From: Paracoccus kondratievae
Lineage (GTDB): Bacteria > Pseudomonadota > Alphaproteobacteria > Rhodobacterales > Rhodobacteraceae
Length of the DNA stretch: 64,000 bases
Reading direction: 5' to 3'
Assembly (NCBI RefSeq): GCF_009301415.1
Contig: NZ_CP045073.1
Location: 496,001-560,000 of the forward strand
Below the pieces are notes generated by a model, which was not told the origin of the DNA, did not search any database, and saw only the letters and a program-made list of their open reading frames with translations. The position numbers and the translations under genes are program-made. Positions 44,243-55,110 of the stretch are shown here, piece after piece. The stretch's first letter is position 1; every line of letters starts with the position of its first letter.

Positions 44243-44650
44243 CCAGGTAGCGGCCGGCAATAACCTGCACCGCCGCCTGCCGTCCGTTTCAGGTTCTGAT
44301 GCAGGATGGCTTTACTGTCATTGCCCAGGCAGACAGTGGCACGGACGTCATCGCGGCCCCGGGATCCGCAGCTTTCGGTCAAGCGACATGTGCGTGGGCA
44401 CAGTGCTGCAAAAGAGGCCCTTGCGTCACATTGAACGGTCCTGACCAGGAGCCGCCCCTGCAGCTTTCAGGTGGCCTGCCTGCACAATAGTGTCCAACGC
44501 TGTCTCAACAGGCTCAAGAATGCCTGTGGGTTTTCATTGCTTACGCTGCGTCACCGGCTCTGCGGCATCTCGCTGACCAGCCCGCCTTGTCTGAGCGGAC
44601 CTATGCAATATGATGGTTCAGGCATTCCAAACCTGGTTAAGGGGTTCCCC
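44243..44650. other. 408-base intergenic region without a recognised gene
   Basis: A plus-strand frame at 44299-44490 reads through part of it but lacks a ribosome site and any family motif. I see no terminator with a T run and no repeat of note. It may contain the promoter of the following glutamate-synthase-like gene. Confidence 0.3.
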
Positions 44651-46300
44651 ATGTTTTCGTCCGCCCGCTATACCGTTTTTGCTGGAACATGTATCACGGC
44701 AGTGATGGCATCAGCTGCGACAGTTCTTCACAGCGGCTGGTGGGCGCCATTGGCGATCAGCGCGACGGGCCTTTCTCTGCTGGGGCTGTGGGACATAAAA
44801 CAGCGTCGGCATTCCATCCTTCGCAACTATCCGGTGATCGGTCACGTACGTTTCCTGATGGAATCGATCCGGCCTGAAATCCGTCAATACCTGATCGAAA
44901 GCGATCGTGACGAAGAGCCGTTCAGCCGTGAAGCCCGTGCGCTCGTCTATCAGCGATCCAAGGGCGTTGAGGACAAGCGGCCTTTCGGCACCACGCAAAA
45001 CGTCTATGGCTCTGGCTATGCCTGGATCACCCATTCAGCCGTGCCGGTGACGATCAGTGACACCAATTTCCGGGTCAAGATAGGGGGGCCGGACTGTCGT
45101 CAGCCCTATGACGCCAGCATCTACAACATTTCCGCCATGAGCTTTGGCTCTCTGTCGGCAAATGCCGTGCTTGCGCTTAACCGGGGTGCGGAAAAGGGCG
45201 GTTTCGCACATGACACCGGCGAAGGGGGCATCAGCCGCTACCATCGGGAAGGCGGGGGCGATCTCATTTATCAGGTGGCCTCCGGTTATTTCGGCTGCCG
45301 GAATGAGGATGGCAGCTTCTCGCCCGAACGTTTTGCAAAGCAGGCCGCCGATCCTCAGGTAAAGATGATCGAGCTTAAGCTCAGCCAGGGGGCCAAGCCC
45401 GGTCATGGGGGCGTGCTTCCCGCCGCTAAGATCACGCCCGAAATTGCCGAAGCTCGTGGCATCCCGATGGGCGTCGATTGCATTTCACCTGCGGCGCACA
45501 GCGCATTTTCTACCCCGCTGGGGATGATGAGGTTCATCGGTCAGCTACGCGAGCTTTCAGAAGGCAAACCCGTCGGATTCAAGCTCTGTATCGGCCATCG
45601 GCGCGAGTTCATGTGCATGGTCAAGGCGATGCTTGAAACAGGCATCGTTCCCGATTTCATCGTCGTTGACGGGAAAGAGGGCGGCACCGGAGCCGCCCCG
45701 CTGGAGTTCACCAACCGGGTCGGCATGCCGATGCTGGAAGGTCTGAGTTTTGTTCACAACACCCTGCGCGGGGCAGGTATCCGTGACAGGGTCAGGATCG
45801 GGGCGGCCGGAAAGGTCATCTCGGCCTTCGATATAGCCCGGGCGCTGGCGCTGGGGGCGGACTGGTGCAACTCGGCCCGCGGGTTCATGTTCTCGATCGG
45901 CTGCGTTCAGGCACAGTCCTGTCATACGAACAAATGCCCGGTCGGGATTGCCACTCAGGATCCCCGCAGGCAGCGGGCGATTGACGTCGGGGACAAAAGT
46001 GATCGGGTTGCACGGTTCCACCGGAACACGCTTCACACCCTCGGTGAGCTGGCGGGCGCAGCCGGTCTGCATAGGCCCAGCGACTTCATGCCATATCACC
46101 TGATGTTCCGCCTCAGGGACAATGAGTTCACCGACGGCAACATCGCCAGCCCCTATCTGCCCGAAGGCTTTCTGGTGTCGGGCGAGACCTATCCCGACCT
46201 TGCCGAATGGCACGACAGGTGGCACAGGGCATCGGCCGAAAGCTTTACTCCGCATGAAATCCCCACCGGAGCCTATCGGAGCGCCTTCCAGGCGGCATAA
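44651..46300 (+). CDS. Membrane-anchored FMN-binding glutamate synthase family protein
   Basis: 549 residues from ATG 44651 with AAGGGG upstream; the open frame extends further back without a start signal. Two N-terminal hydrophobic stretches (about 5-50), then a GltB central/FMN-type domain: ISAMSFGSLSANAVLALNRG near residue 160, GHGGVLPAAKIT, VDGKEGGTGAAP near 340, and the iron-sulfur cysteines in CVQAQSCHTNKCPVGIA near 420. The amidotransferase domain of real glutamate synthase is missing. Such stand-alone proteins are of unknown or varied function. Here it marks the left edge of the mobile island. Confidence 0.82.
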   Translation: MFSSARYTVFAGTCITAVMASAATVLHSGWWAPLAISATGLSLLGLWDIKQRRHSILRNYPVIGHVRFLMESIRPEIRQYLIESDRDEEPFSREARALVYQRSKGVEDKRPFGTTQNVYGSGYAWITHSAVPVTISDTNFRVKIGGPDCRQPYDASIYNISAMSFGSLSANAVLALNRGAEKGGFAHDTGEGGISRYHREGGGDLIYQVASGYFGCRNEDGSFSPERFAKQAADPQVKMIELKLSQGAKPGHGGVLPAAKITPEIAEARGIPMGVDCISPAAHSAFSTPLGMMRFIGQLRELSEGKPVGFKLCIGHRREFMCMVKAMLETGIVPDFIVVDGKEGGTGAAPLEFTNRVGMPMLEGLSFVHNTLRGAGIRDRVRIGAAGKVISAFDIARALALGADWCNSARGFMFSIGCVQAQSCHTNKCPVGIATQDPRRQRAIDVGDKSDRVARFHRNTLHTLGELAGAAGLHRPSDFMPYHLMFRLRDNEFTDGNIASPYLPEGFLVSGETYPDLAEWHDRWHRASAESFTPHEIPTGAYRSAFQAA

Positions 46301-46700
46301 CAAACGGGTGCGGGGGCCCTCTTGCCGACGCTCACATCGTTGCAGGCGGGCCCTTTGGGCCTATGCCGGTGACCCCCAAGGCCCTGTGCCCTTTGCCGGC
46401 AGGGCTGTGATGGGCGGTTCTTCACGCAGTGTTTCCGACACGAATGAAAGCTGGTTTCTTTGACACCCAAAGCCCCGGAAAATAGGCGCGATACCGACTG
46501 CTTTCATTGCCGCAACCTTCTGAGATCATCCCGGCGTTACGCGCCTGCGTCATTTTTCCAAAACGCTCCTCGGCAATTTGTGTGACACACACGAATCCAC
46601 AGGCATGCGCTTCGGCTACTCGCCTTTATCCTGCGGCTATCCTGCAGCACGACCCATCCACCCGGCCGCCGTGGGTCTTCTGCCGGCCCAGAATCAGGGC
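46301..46700. other. Island edge, no intact gene
   Basis: About 400 bases between the glutamate-synthase-like gene and the IS remnant. No frame has a family motif. It probably represents insertion scars. Confidence 0.3.
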
Positions 46701-46709
46701 TCACAACCA

Positions 46710-47367
46710 CTATATGACGTTTGCGGCCAGGGTGCAGGCGGAGAGGGACAGGATCGGGCAACGGTCGTATCGGGTTCCGATGCAGCGCCAGTCCTTGAGG
46801 CGTGCGAACATGTTCTCGATCCGGTGGCGCAGGCGGTAGAGTCCGGTGTCATGCGGGATCGAGGTTTTCCGGCCGGTGCGGGAGGGGGGGTGCGGGAGGG
46901 GATGCACGGCGAAATACCCGTCCCGATCAGCGCATTGCGGGACCAGCCGGCATCAAGACCCCGGTCTGCAAGCAGCGCCCGCGCGCCAATGTAGCCGGAG
47001 GTCTGGCCTGCCGACAGGAACATCCGGATCGGACGGCCCTTTGCATCCGCCAGGCTCGATGCGGTTCGATGCGCCCTGGCGTGGGTCGCGTCGATCATTA
47101 CGATCCCGGTCTTCTGCGCTTCGGCAGCCTGTTCGGTCATGATCGTGGCGAACACACCCATCCGGCTCCACCGCTTCCAGCGGTTGCAGAGCGTCTTCGG
47201 CGGGCCATCGGCCGCAGGCGCGTCCTTTCACATCAACCCATTGCGCTGGATGAAGATTATCCCGCTCAACACCCGCAGGTCATCGGCCCTCGGCCTGCCC
47301 GGGACTTCGGAAAGAACGGCCGCAGCTGCTTAATCTGCGCGTCTGTCAGCCGGTAAAGTTCGCTCAT
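46710..47367 (-). pseudogene. IS5-family (IS427-like) transposase, multiply broken
   Basis: From ATG 47367 the start MSELYRLTDAQIKQLRPFFP is typical of these transposases. A frameshift after RAGRG is needed to continue as ADDLRVLSGIIFIQRNGLM, followed by TGA where relatives have Trp, then KDAP and GPPKTLCNRWKRWSRMGVF. Past IDATHARAHRTASSL (catalytic Asp) a second shift near 46900 leads to LYRLRHRIENMFARLKDWR. At least two frameshifts and one nonsense codon make it dead. I could not find clear terminal inverted repeats. Confidence 0.85.
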
Positions 47368-47538
47368 GATCCCTCCCCAAGTCGGGAGTTTGAAGCATCC
47401 CGCCCGCCGGCATTCAAGAATATAGGTCCCAACTCAAGAAATGAGTATGGCGACGCTTGTGTGATTGCAGCGGCGTTGTTGCAGACGTCCCCGGCAAGCA
47501 GGATTTCCATGTAGAATCCATGGGTTTAATAGTCTGTC

Positions 47539-47916
47539 ATGACCCGGCCTGACCCGAGCCACTACCGCACGACGAACTGGAAGTCCTACAACGATGCGCT
47601 CAGGCGGCGCGGGTCTTTGCTGATCTGGCTGGACAAGGACATGGTCTGGCGCGCACCGAAGGCCGGGTACAACGGTCGGCCGCCGGTATTCAGCGATGCC
47701 CCCATCCAATTCTGCTTGATGGTGAAAGTCCTGTCCGGACTGCCGCTACGGCAAACGACCGGGATCGCGGTCGCGGCGATCCGCACACCGATCATCCGTA
47801 AGCTGAAACAGGGCACTCCCGGCCAGTTGGGCCCGATCTCGCGCGTATTGGCCGAGGCTGCGGACGGGATTATTCGCCTTGCGGGCCAAGCTTGCGGATC
47901 GGAACAGGCCGCCTGA
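47539..47916 (+). pseudogene. IS5-family transposase N-terminal fragment joined to unrelated sequence
   Basis: [20 protein letters not shown] through [14 protein letters not shown] (residues 1-75) is the N-terminal part of an IS5-type transposase of a different subgroup from the one to the left. After that the frame continues with [15 protein letters not shown] and [15 protein letters not shown], which does not resemble the transposase and which I cannot assign. The end overlaps the 3' end of the immunity gene. The DDE domain is missing, so the element cannot move by itself. Confidence 0.7.
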
Positions 47917-48655
47917 GGCCGCCGCCATCCGGTATCGGCTCCCAGCCGATCAGGGTGGCCCGATCAAGCTGAGCATGGAAAAGCAGATGCTCAACGATTT
48001 TCACCTTGCGCATATCTTCGGGATATCCTTCGCCGCCCATCTGGCGTGAGGGGAAAAAACCGAAGATCTCGCCAGGCTCAAGACGGCCAAGCCGGTTCGA
48101 GGCTGAGGTGAACAAGTGATAGTCCGTATACTCTTCGTCCATATCACGGGCGAGATTGTAACCGCGATTCCGCAAGTAATGGGCAACGAAAAAATCTGGC
48201 GTCATTGTGCCAAACTGAACATCAGGTAGCGGTTCAGGTCCGTAAACGTCTACTGTTGCGTTATCGAAGGCTGTCAAATCTATTTCACAGTGCTGGTTTT
48301 TTGCACTCCACGCTCGAACTCTACCGTCATATTCATAGGCATAGCAGTCAAACTCATCTGCCGAATATTCGGGATCTCCTTCGAACACAGCTTCCAGAAC
48401 TGGCCGGAGCAGTTCGGGATCACAGAGCCATGCATAGCCTTGCAGCAATGCACCCCGCCCGTTCTTGACCCAAAAATCCAGCAGCCCGTCCGGTAGTCTC
48501 CCGCGATAGCGCTCCGCTTCTGCTTGGCTGACCGGTTCGACAAAATCCATCGGTCCCAGCACATCAAGAATATCATCGAATGGATGACTGCGGTCTGTTG
48601 GTCCGTAATCCTGCAAATTCATGCCACTGAAATCGACGCCGATCTCATCGTTCAT
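47870..48655 (-). CDS. GAD-like/DUF1851 immunity protein (Tdi-like), copy 1
   Basis: 261 residues, cytoplasmic, no signal peptide. A GAD-like domain occupies about residues 25-130 ([45 protein letters not shown]). A DUF1851-type region follows, with [23 protein letters not shown] and [12 protein letters not shown] near 225. It is clearly homologous to the next protein upstream. In Agrobacterium, proteins with this pair of domains neutralise Tde DNase toxins, and here both copies lie directly behind an HxxD toxin domain. The gene is markedly lower in GC than its surroundings (25 of 60 bases at 48241-48300). Confidence 0.8.
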   Translation of the reverse strand: MNDEIGVDFSGMNLQDYGPTDRSHPFDDILDVLGPMDFVEPVSQAEAERYRGRLPDGLLDFWVKNGRGALLQGYAWLCDPELLRPVLEAVFEGDPEYSADEFDCYAYEYDGRVRAWSAKNQHCEIDLTAFDNATVDVYGPEPLPDVQFGTMTPDFFVAHYLRNRGYNLARDMDEEYTDYHLFTSASNRLGRLEPGEIFGFFPSRQMGGEGYPEDMRKVKIVEHLLFHAQLDRATLIGWEPIPDGGGLRRPVPIRKLGPQGE

Positions 48656-48800
48656 AGCGGGTTTCCTTCTATATCAATGCCGCGACCGGGGCAGACCCGT
48701 AGTCACGCATTCATTTTAGGATAGCTATTGGCCTGCAAACGGGTAACATCGCTCATCGAGCAGAGAAGTTGAGAGAGTCGCGGGAAGGTTGTGGGTAACA

Positions 48801-49511
48801 CTATGGCTGCCGTCCGACTTTTCTGCGTGGCACCAGCGTTCCGAAGCCTCCTTGTTCACCCTCGGGCTGGACATAATCGTAGAGCGTCGGCGGTGACAGC
48901 GAAGCCAGCATGACCAGATGCTCGATCAGCGGCAATCTTTGCAGGTTCCTGACGGGGTAATCACCAGAGGCCGAATAGGCGGGAACGAAGCCATAGATTT
49001 CGCCAGGGGCCAGTTCGCCAAGATTTTCCAGTGCCCAGGGGAATAGTGGGATCATGTCTTCGTCGTTCCAGTCAAGACGGTAGGCGCCATCATCAATTTG
49101 GAAGTATATTGGCTTGAAATCGGGCCTGCTACCCCGATAATCTGGGCTGGATTGATCGCGCCATGTCACCGTCCCGAAAGCAAGGTTGATGGTCATGGTC
49201 CTGCCCGCCCCCATGAACACATCGATCATCCCGAGCGCATTATAACCGAACGGGATCAGATCATCGACATTGTATTCCGGATCACCCGCGAAGACCTCGT
49301 CCATCACCGGGCGCAGGAAATCCGGATCACAAACCCAATACTGACCTTTGCTGAGCGATCCCCAGCCTTGTTCAGTCCACCAGCGCAAGAGGAAATCCGG
49401 CAGGCGCCCCCGCCATTTTTCGACCTGTGCTTCTGTCGGATAGGAATGAGCAACTGGCGCATATTTGCGGATCAGCGCGTCGAAATAATCCTGCTCACTA
49501 TACTGAACCAT
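48801..49511 (-). CDS. GAD-like/DUF1851 immunity protein (Tdi-like), copy 2
   Basis: 236 residues with the same domain order as copy 1: EAQVEKWRGRLPDFLLRWW, CDPDFLRPVMDEVFAGDPEY, then FPWALENLGELAPGEIYGFVP and PLIEHLVMLASLSPP. It lies immediately after the toxin gene, with a 12-base gap, and is the first candidate for the cognate antitoxin. Copy 1 may be an older or differently specific duplicate. The N-terminal 25 residues and the middle part differ most between the copies. Confidence 0.82.
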   Translation of the reverse strand: MVQYSEQDYFDALIRKYAPVAHSYPTEAQVEKWRGRLPDFLLRWWTEQGWGSLSKGQYWVCDPDFLRPVMDEVFAGDPEYNVDDLIPFGYNALGMIDVFMGAGRTMTINLAFGTVTWRDQSSPDYRGSRPDFKPIYFQIDDGAYRLDWNDEDMIPLFPWALENLGELAPGEIYGFVPAYSASGDYPVRNLQRLPLIEHLVMLASLSPPTLYDYVQPEGEQGGFGTLVPRRKVGRQP

Positions 49512-49523
49512 GCTTGTTCTCCC

Positions 49524-50066
49524 TCACCGCCCTCGATCGACACAAATCTCAAGAACGACCTGGACCGAAGGACATCCGTTCCTTTGCTGTTCCATGGCGT
49601 GATTCGCCAGCCGCTGCGATCTGCCGCCCCGCCATTGCGATCCCATCGAGCTGTTCTCGTTGAGGCCGCCAATGCGGTCTCGCAGCGGGATCGACGGATC
49701 GGCAACCGAGGTATAGGCCCCGCCCGCGATCATGTCGGGATTGTGCAAGGCGGCAACGGTTTCCATGTGCGCGTCGAGCATTTTTCTGCCATCTGGGCCA
49801 TATAACCTATTGTATTCCCTAATTTTCGAGGACCGATATTCCGCTCTCGTTCTTGCCTGCAACGGCTCGGACAGCTTGCGCATGCCTTCGGGATTGGCGA
49901 GATAGGCGCCACGGTTGCCCAACATCTCGCCCGGCGTCATCGCGTTCAGCGCCCGCTCCTGCAACTTCAATTGCCGGCGGAACTCGGTGCGATCCACATC
50001 GGGACTGACCGGCATGAAGCAGAGCAGCTGAACCTTGCAGCGCGGGCGTTCCTCATCCTCGTCCAC
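49524..50066 (-). CDS. Polymorphic toxin C-terminal domain, HxxD nuclease type (Ntox15/Tde-like)
   Basis: 180 residues from a GTG; the frame is open upstream to a stop at 50277. The toxin region holds LHNPDMIAGG with the HxxD pair His108 and Asp111, then DRIGGLNENSSMGSQWRGGR and HAMEQQRNGCPSVQVVLEIC. This fits the Ntox15/toxin_43 fold of Agrobacterium Tde1/Tde2 DNases delivered by type VI secretion. No N-terminal delivery domain (PAAR, VgrG, RHS) is present. The upstream sequence continues in shifting frames into a phage gene, so this looks like a C-terminal module detached from its carrier. Whether it is expressed is unclear. Confidence 0.72.
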   Translation of the reverse strand: MDEDEERPRCKVQLLCFMPVSPDVDRTEFRRQLKLQERALNAMTPGEMLGNRGAYLANPEGMRKLSEPLQARTRAEYRSSKIREYNRLYGPDGRKMLDAHMETVAALHNPDMIAGGAYTSVADPSIPLRDRIGGLNENSSMGSQWRGGRSQRLANHAMEQQRNGCPSVQVVLEICVDRGR

Positions 50067-50302
50067 GCGGACGTTATCTGGAAACGGGACGGGCTGGGGT
50101 CGGGCGGCAGGATCTTCCGCCGGGGCTTGCTTGCGCTCGCGATGATGTTGCAGTTCCTCAGGGGTGATTGCAGCGCACGCAGTGGCCGCAAAGTGGCATC
50201 GGCCAGCGTCGCATCGGGCGATGTCGAAAGACCCCCCACAGGGGTGGCGGGCGGCGCAGGCGCGCTTTGGTTGTCCTCAAGCACCAGATCGGCCAGCGCG
50301 GG
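50067..50302 (-). pseudogene. Frame-disrupted upstream part of the toxin gene
   Basis: In the toxin frame, ITPEELQHHRERKQAPAEDP runs smoothly into the toxin, but further upstream the sensible sequence moves to another frame (LADLVLEDNQSAPAPP and STSPDATLADATLRPLRALQ). The shift lies near 50168 at a short A run. A second shift in a GCGC repeat near 50297 would lead back to the toxin frame. The two gaps sum to three bases, as if a 1-base and a 2-base deletion had occurred. A TGA at 50277-50279 interrupts the toxin frame in between. Confidence 0.45.
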
Positions 50303-50767
50303 TCAGCAGCGGGGAGGGGATATGCTCGCGGAGGTCAACAAGTGCCGCGCGCTGGTTGGTCCACTGACCCACGCTTTCCGGACTGCTCGCGTAATCGCAG
50401 AGCGAGCGCGGGTCTTCGGCCGCCATGCCGGGTTGAAGAAGAGGTTAGCGGGCATGTTCTTCGTGCCATACTCCTGCAATTTGGCGTTTTGGAAGCGGGC
50501 GCCGCGATCGTTGGTTACTATCGTGGCCTCGTCCCCAACCTTGACCACCACTTCGATGAACCCTCGCGAGCCCTTACCGGTCTGGACCGTCGTTGCATCC
50601 TCCACTCGGATCGAGCGGATCAATTCGCCCTCCTCGCGCGGCGCGAGATAACACATCGCGGACGTCACCTGCTCTCCACTAACCCGCGCCTGCGCCTTAG
50701 CGGCTGCGACAACCTTCGCCGCTTTGCGGCGAAACATGACTTGAACCTCGGGGATGCCGTTGACCAT
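50303..50767 (-). CDS. Phage HK97 gp10-like protein (head-tail/tail completion), remnant
   Basis: 154 residues. EGELIRSIRVEDATT, GDEATIVTNDRGARFQNAKLQEYGTKNMPAN and FFNPAWRPKTRARSAITRAV match the HK97-gp10 family of small tail-completion proteins. The family normally ends soon after the RSAITRAVRKA helix. The last 25 residues (from about 50380 leftward) look like out-of-frame reading of joined sequence. No other head or tail genes remain, so this is a prophage relic. Confidence 0.7.
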   Translation of the reverse strand: MVNGIPEVQVMFRRKAAKVVAAAKAQARVSGEQVTSAMCYLAPREEGELIRSIRVEDATTVQTGKGSRGFIEVVVKVGDEATIVTNDRGARFQNAKLQEYGTKNMPANLFFNPAWRPKTRARSAITRAVRKAWVSGPTSARHLLTSASISPPRC

Positions 50768-50815
50768 TTTTGACTCCCAGAATCAGTTAGTTGCTTCCTA
50801 CGCTCAGGAGAAAAA

Positions 50816-51052
50816 ATGGAGGTTCACATATCGGATACAGCACGGGCAGGCCAATTTCGCGGCCAACGGATAGGCGAACGGCAAATCCATGAACTGATCG
50901 GTATTGCCCGCGGCCTTCTCGCTGACGGTCACCTGAATGATGGAGAAATCAACTTTCTTCATCGATGGCTGGCCGCCGACGATGGGGCTCGGGCAAACCC
51001 ACTGGTGTCATGCCTCGTCACGGTTAGCGCTATACCGCAGCCATGCAGTTAG
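50816..51052 (+). pseudogene. Fragment of a BRCT/NAD-ligase-like phage or island protein
   Basis: Residues 1-55 (FRGQRIGERQIHELIGIARG, LLADGHLNDGEINFLHRWLAA) resemble the helical N-terminal part of BRCT-domain proteins often found near integrases. The match ends abruptly near 50985 and no BRCT domain follows. The remaining residues are probably read from the neighbouring integrase fragment in another frame. Confidence 0.5.
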
Positions 51053-51201
51053 CCGAGGCAGGATGTACGGACGCCGAGATCCAGTCAGTTACAGGGCACA
51101 AGACGCTGACGATGGTCCAAAAGTACCGCTCACAAGCAAATCAAAAGCAGGTCTCCAAGGCGGCTCAGAGTCGTAGAGAACAGAACAGGGACGGAACGTG
51201 A
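51043..51201 (+). pseudogene. Tyrosine recombinase (phage integrase) C-terminal fragment
   Basis: 52 residues: MQLAEAGCTDAEIQSVTGHK with the HxxR-box-side Gly-His, then TLTMVQKYRSQANQK containing the catalytic Tyr. Just upstream in the same frame is HG, TAG, RYTAA, where intact integrases read HGLRYTAA, so a nonsense codon also marks decay. The catalytic Arg domain is gone. It lies 85 bases from the 3' end of a tRNA-Leu gene, the classical integration position. Confidence 0.8.
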
Positions 51202-51285
51202 TAGTGCTAAAACATGTGCCAAAACCCTTCGGCACAGGGTCAAATCCGTTGCCTATATACGCAAGATTGTGTATATTTTTCAATA

Positions 51286-51370
51286 TGGTGCGGGTGGAGG
51301 GACTTGAACCCCCACGCCTTGCGGCGCCAGAACCTAAATCTGGTGCGTCTGCCAGTTTCGCCACACCCGC
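51286..51370 (-). tRNA. tRNA-Leu (anticodon UAG)
   Basis: 85 bases on the minus strand including an encoded CCA. Acceptor stem GCGGGTG/CACCCGC, discriminator A, anticodon stem CCAGA/TCTGG with loop TTTAGGT (anticodon TAG), the long variable arm of a class II tRNA, and T-loop GTTCAAGTC. Its 3' end faces the integrase fragment, so it probably served as attachment site for the degraded island to the left. Confidence 0.95.
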
Positions 51371-51455
51371 ATCCTGATCCGCGCGAACCGAAACCGGCCA
51401 TCCACGGATTGGCGCCCCTCTTAGCAAAGCCGTTTTCGGCTGGCGAGAGGAAAGT

Positions 51456-53468
<2,013 letters not shown>

Positions 53469-53563
53469 TCCGCGACCCCGCGCAGGATCAAAGACACGGA
53501 AATATTCAACTGGTATCCATGCCCGGCGGCGGCGCCGGTCAGACTGATGGAGGAAGGACCCAA

Positions 53564-54970
53564 ATGACAGTCAAGGACGTTCTGGATCTGATGAAGGCGG
53601 AAGAGGTCGAATACGTCGATGTCCGCTTCACCGATCCCAAGGGCAAGCTGCAGCATGTGACCCTGGTCGCCGATCTGGTGGACGAGGACTTCTTTGAAGA
53701 AGGCTTCATGTTCGACGGCTCCTCGATCGCTGGCTGGAAATCGATCGACCAGTCCGACATGAAACTGATGCCGGACGCGTCCTCGGCCTATATCGACCCG
53801 TTCTACGCCGAAAAAACCCTGTGCCTGCACTGCAACGTGGTCGAACCGGACACCGGCGAACCCTATGCCCGCGACCCGCGCGGCACCGCCGTCAAGGCCG
53901 AAGCCTATCTGAAGTCGAGCGGCATCGGCGACACGGCCTTCTTCGGCCCCGAGGCCGAGTTCTTCCTCTTTGACGACGTGCGCTATTCGGTGACCCCACA
54001 GAAGGTCGCGTTCGAGCTCGACTCGGTCGACGCCGCCTGGAACACCGATACCGTTTACGAAGACGGCAACCTTGCCCATCGCGCGGCCCACAAGGGCGGC
54101 TATTTCCCGGTGAACCCGGTCGATGCGGCGCAGGACATCCGCGGCGAAATGCTTTCGACCATGAAGCGCATGGGCATCAAGGTCGACAAGCATCACCACG
54201 AAGTTGCGACCGCCCAGCACGAGCTGGGGATGATCTTCGGCACGCTGACCCAGCAGGCCGACAACATCCAGAAATACAAATACGTCATCCACAACGTCGC
54301 TGCCGCCTATGGCAAGACCGCGACCTTCATGCCCAAGCCGATGAAAGGCGACAACGGCTCGGGGATGCACGTCAACATGTCGATCTGGAAAGACGGCAAG
54401 CCGCTGTTCGCCGGCGACAAATATGCTGATCTTAGCCAGGAAGCCCTGTGGTTCATCGGCGGGATCCTCAAGCACGCCAAGGCCCTGAACGCGCTGACCA
54501 ACCCCTCGACCAACAGCTATAAGCGGCTGATCCCGGGCTTTGAAGCTCCGGTTCTGCGCGCCTACTCGGCCCGCAACCGCTCGGGCTGCGTGCGTATCCC
54601 GTGGACGGAATCGCCGAAAGCCAAGCGCGTCGAGGCCCGCTTCCCCGATCCGGCCGCCAACCCCTATCTGGCCTTTGCCGCGCTGCTGATGGCCGGCCTG
54701 GACGGCATCAAGAACAAGATCGACCCGGGCCCGGCCTCGGACAAGGACCTCTACGACCTGCCGCCCGAAGAACTGGCTGAAATCCCGACGGTCTGCGGCA
54801 GCCTGCGCGAAGCGCTGGAAGAGCTGGAAAAGGACATGGACTTCCTGCTCGCCGGGGATGTCTTCACCCGCGATCAGCTGGAAGGCTATATCAAGCTGAA
54901 GTGGGAAGAGGTCTATGCCTATGAGCATACGCCCCACCCCATCGAATACGCGATGTATTACAGCTGCTGA
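53564..54970 (+). CDS. glnA: Type I glutamine synthetase
   Basis: 468 residues, dodecameric GSI-beta type. Start [20 protein letters not shown] with GGAAGGA upstream. Family signatures: [14 protein letters not shown] near residue 49, [12 protein letters not shown] near 127, [16 protein letters not shown] near 261, and the adenylylation site [10 protein letters not shown] with Tyr in the C-terminal third. Forms glutamine from glutamate and ammonia. Codon choice is strongly biased to C/G at third positions, as expected for high expression. A good terminator follows. Confidence 0.98.
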   Translation: MTVKDVLDLMKAEEVEYVDVRFTDPKGKLQHVTLVADLVDEDFFEEGFMFDGSSIAGWKSIDQSDMKLMPDASSAYIDPFYAEKTLCLHCNVVEPDTGEPYARDPRGTAVKAEAYLKSSGIGDTAFFGPEAEFFLFDDVRYSVTPQKVAFELDSVDAAWNTDTVYEDGNLAHRAAHKGGYFPVNPVDAAQDIRGEMLSTMKRMGIKVDKHHHEVATAQHELGMIFGTLTQQADNIQKYKYVIHNVAAAYGKTATFMPKPMKGDNGSGMHVNMSIWKDGKPLFAGDKYADLSQEALWFIGGILKHAKALNALTNPSTNSYKRLIPGFEAPVLRAYSARNRSGCVRIPWTESPKAKRVEARFPDPAANPYLAFAALLMAGLDGIKNKIDPGPASDKDLYDLPPEELAEIPTVCGSLREALEELEKDMDFLLAGDVFTRDQLEGYIKLKWEEVYAYEHTPHPIEYAMYYSC

Positions 54971-54994
54971 TCCGTTTTCGGGACAGTGACAGGG

Positions 54995-55021
54995 AAAGCC
55001 GCCTCTTGGGGCGGCTTTTTT
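54995..55021 (+). terminator. Rho-independent terminator after glnA
   Basis: Stem AAGCCGCC/GGCGGCTT with a six-base loop followed by a run of T, 25 bases past the stop codon. Confidence 0.85.
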
Positions 55022-55110
55022 CCATCAGGGCCGGCGCGGACCCTCGCCAGCCCGTGGTTGCGGGGCGGGGGCCTTGCCGCTAAAAGCCCGGCAAACATCA
55101 GGAGCCCCGC

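Noticed and set aside
44299-44490. Small plus-strand frame before the glutamate-synthase-like gene
   Set aside because: No ribosome site and no known family; composition like the surrounding non-coding DNA.
46307-46314. GGTGCGGG matching the tRNA-Leu 3' end, considered as the second attachment site
   Set aside because: Only eight bases and no extension into the tRNA T-arm; expected by chance in GC-rich DNA.
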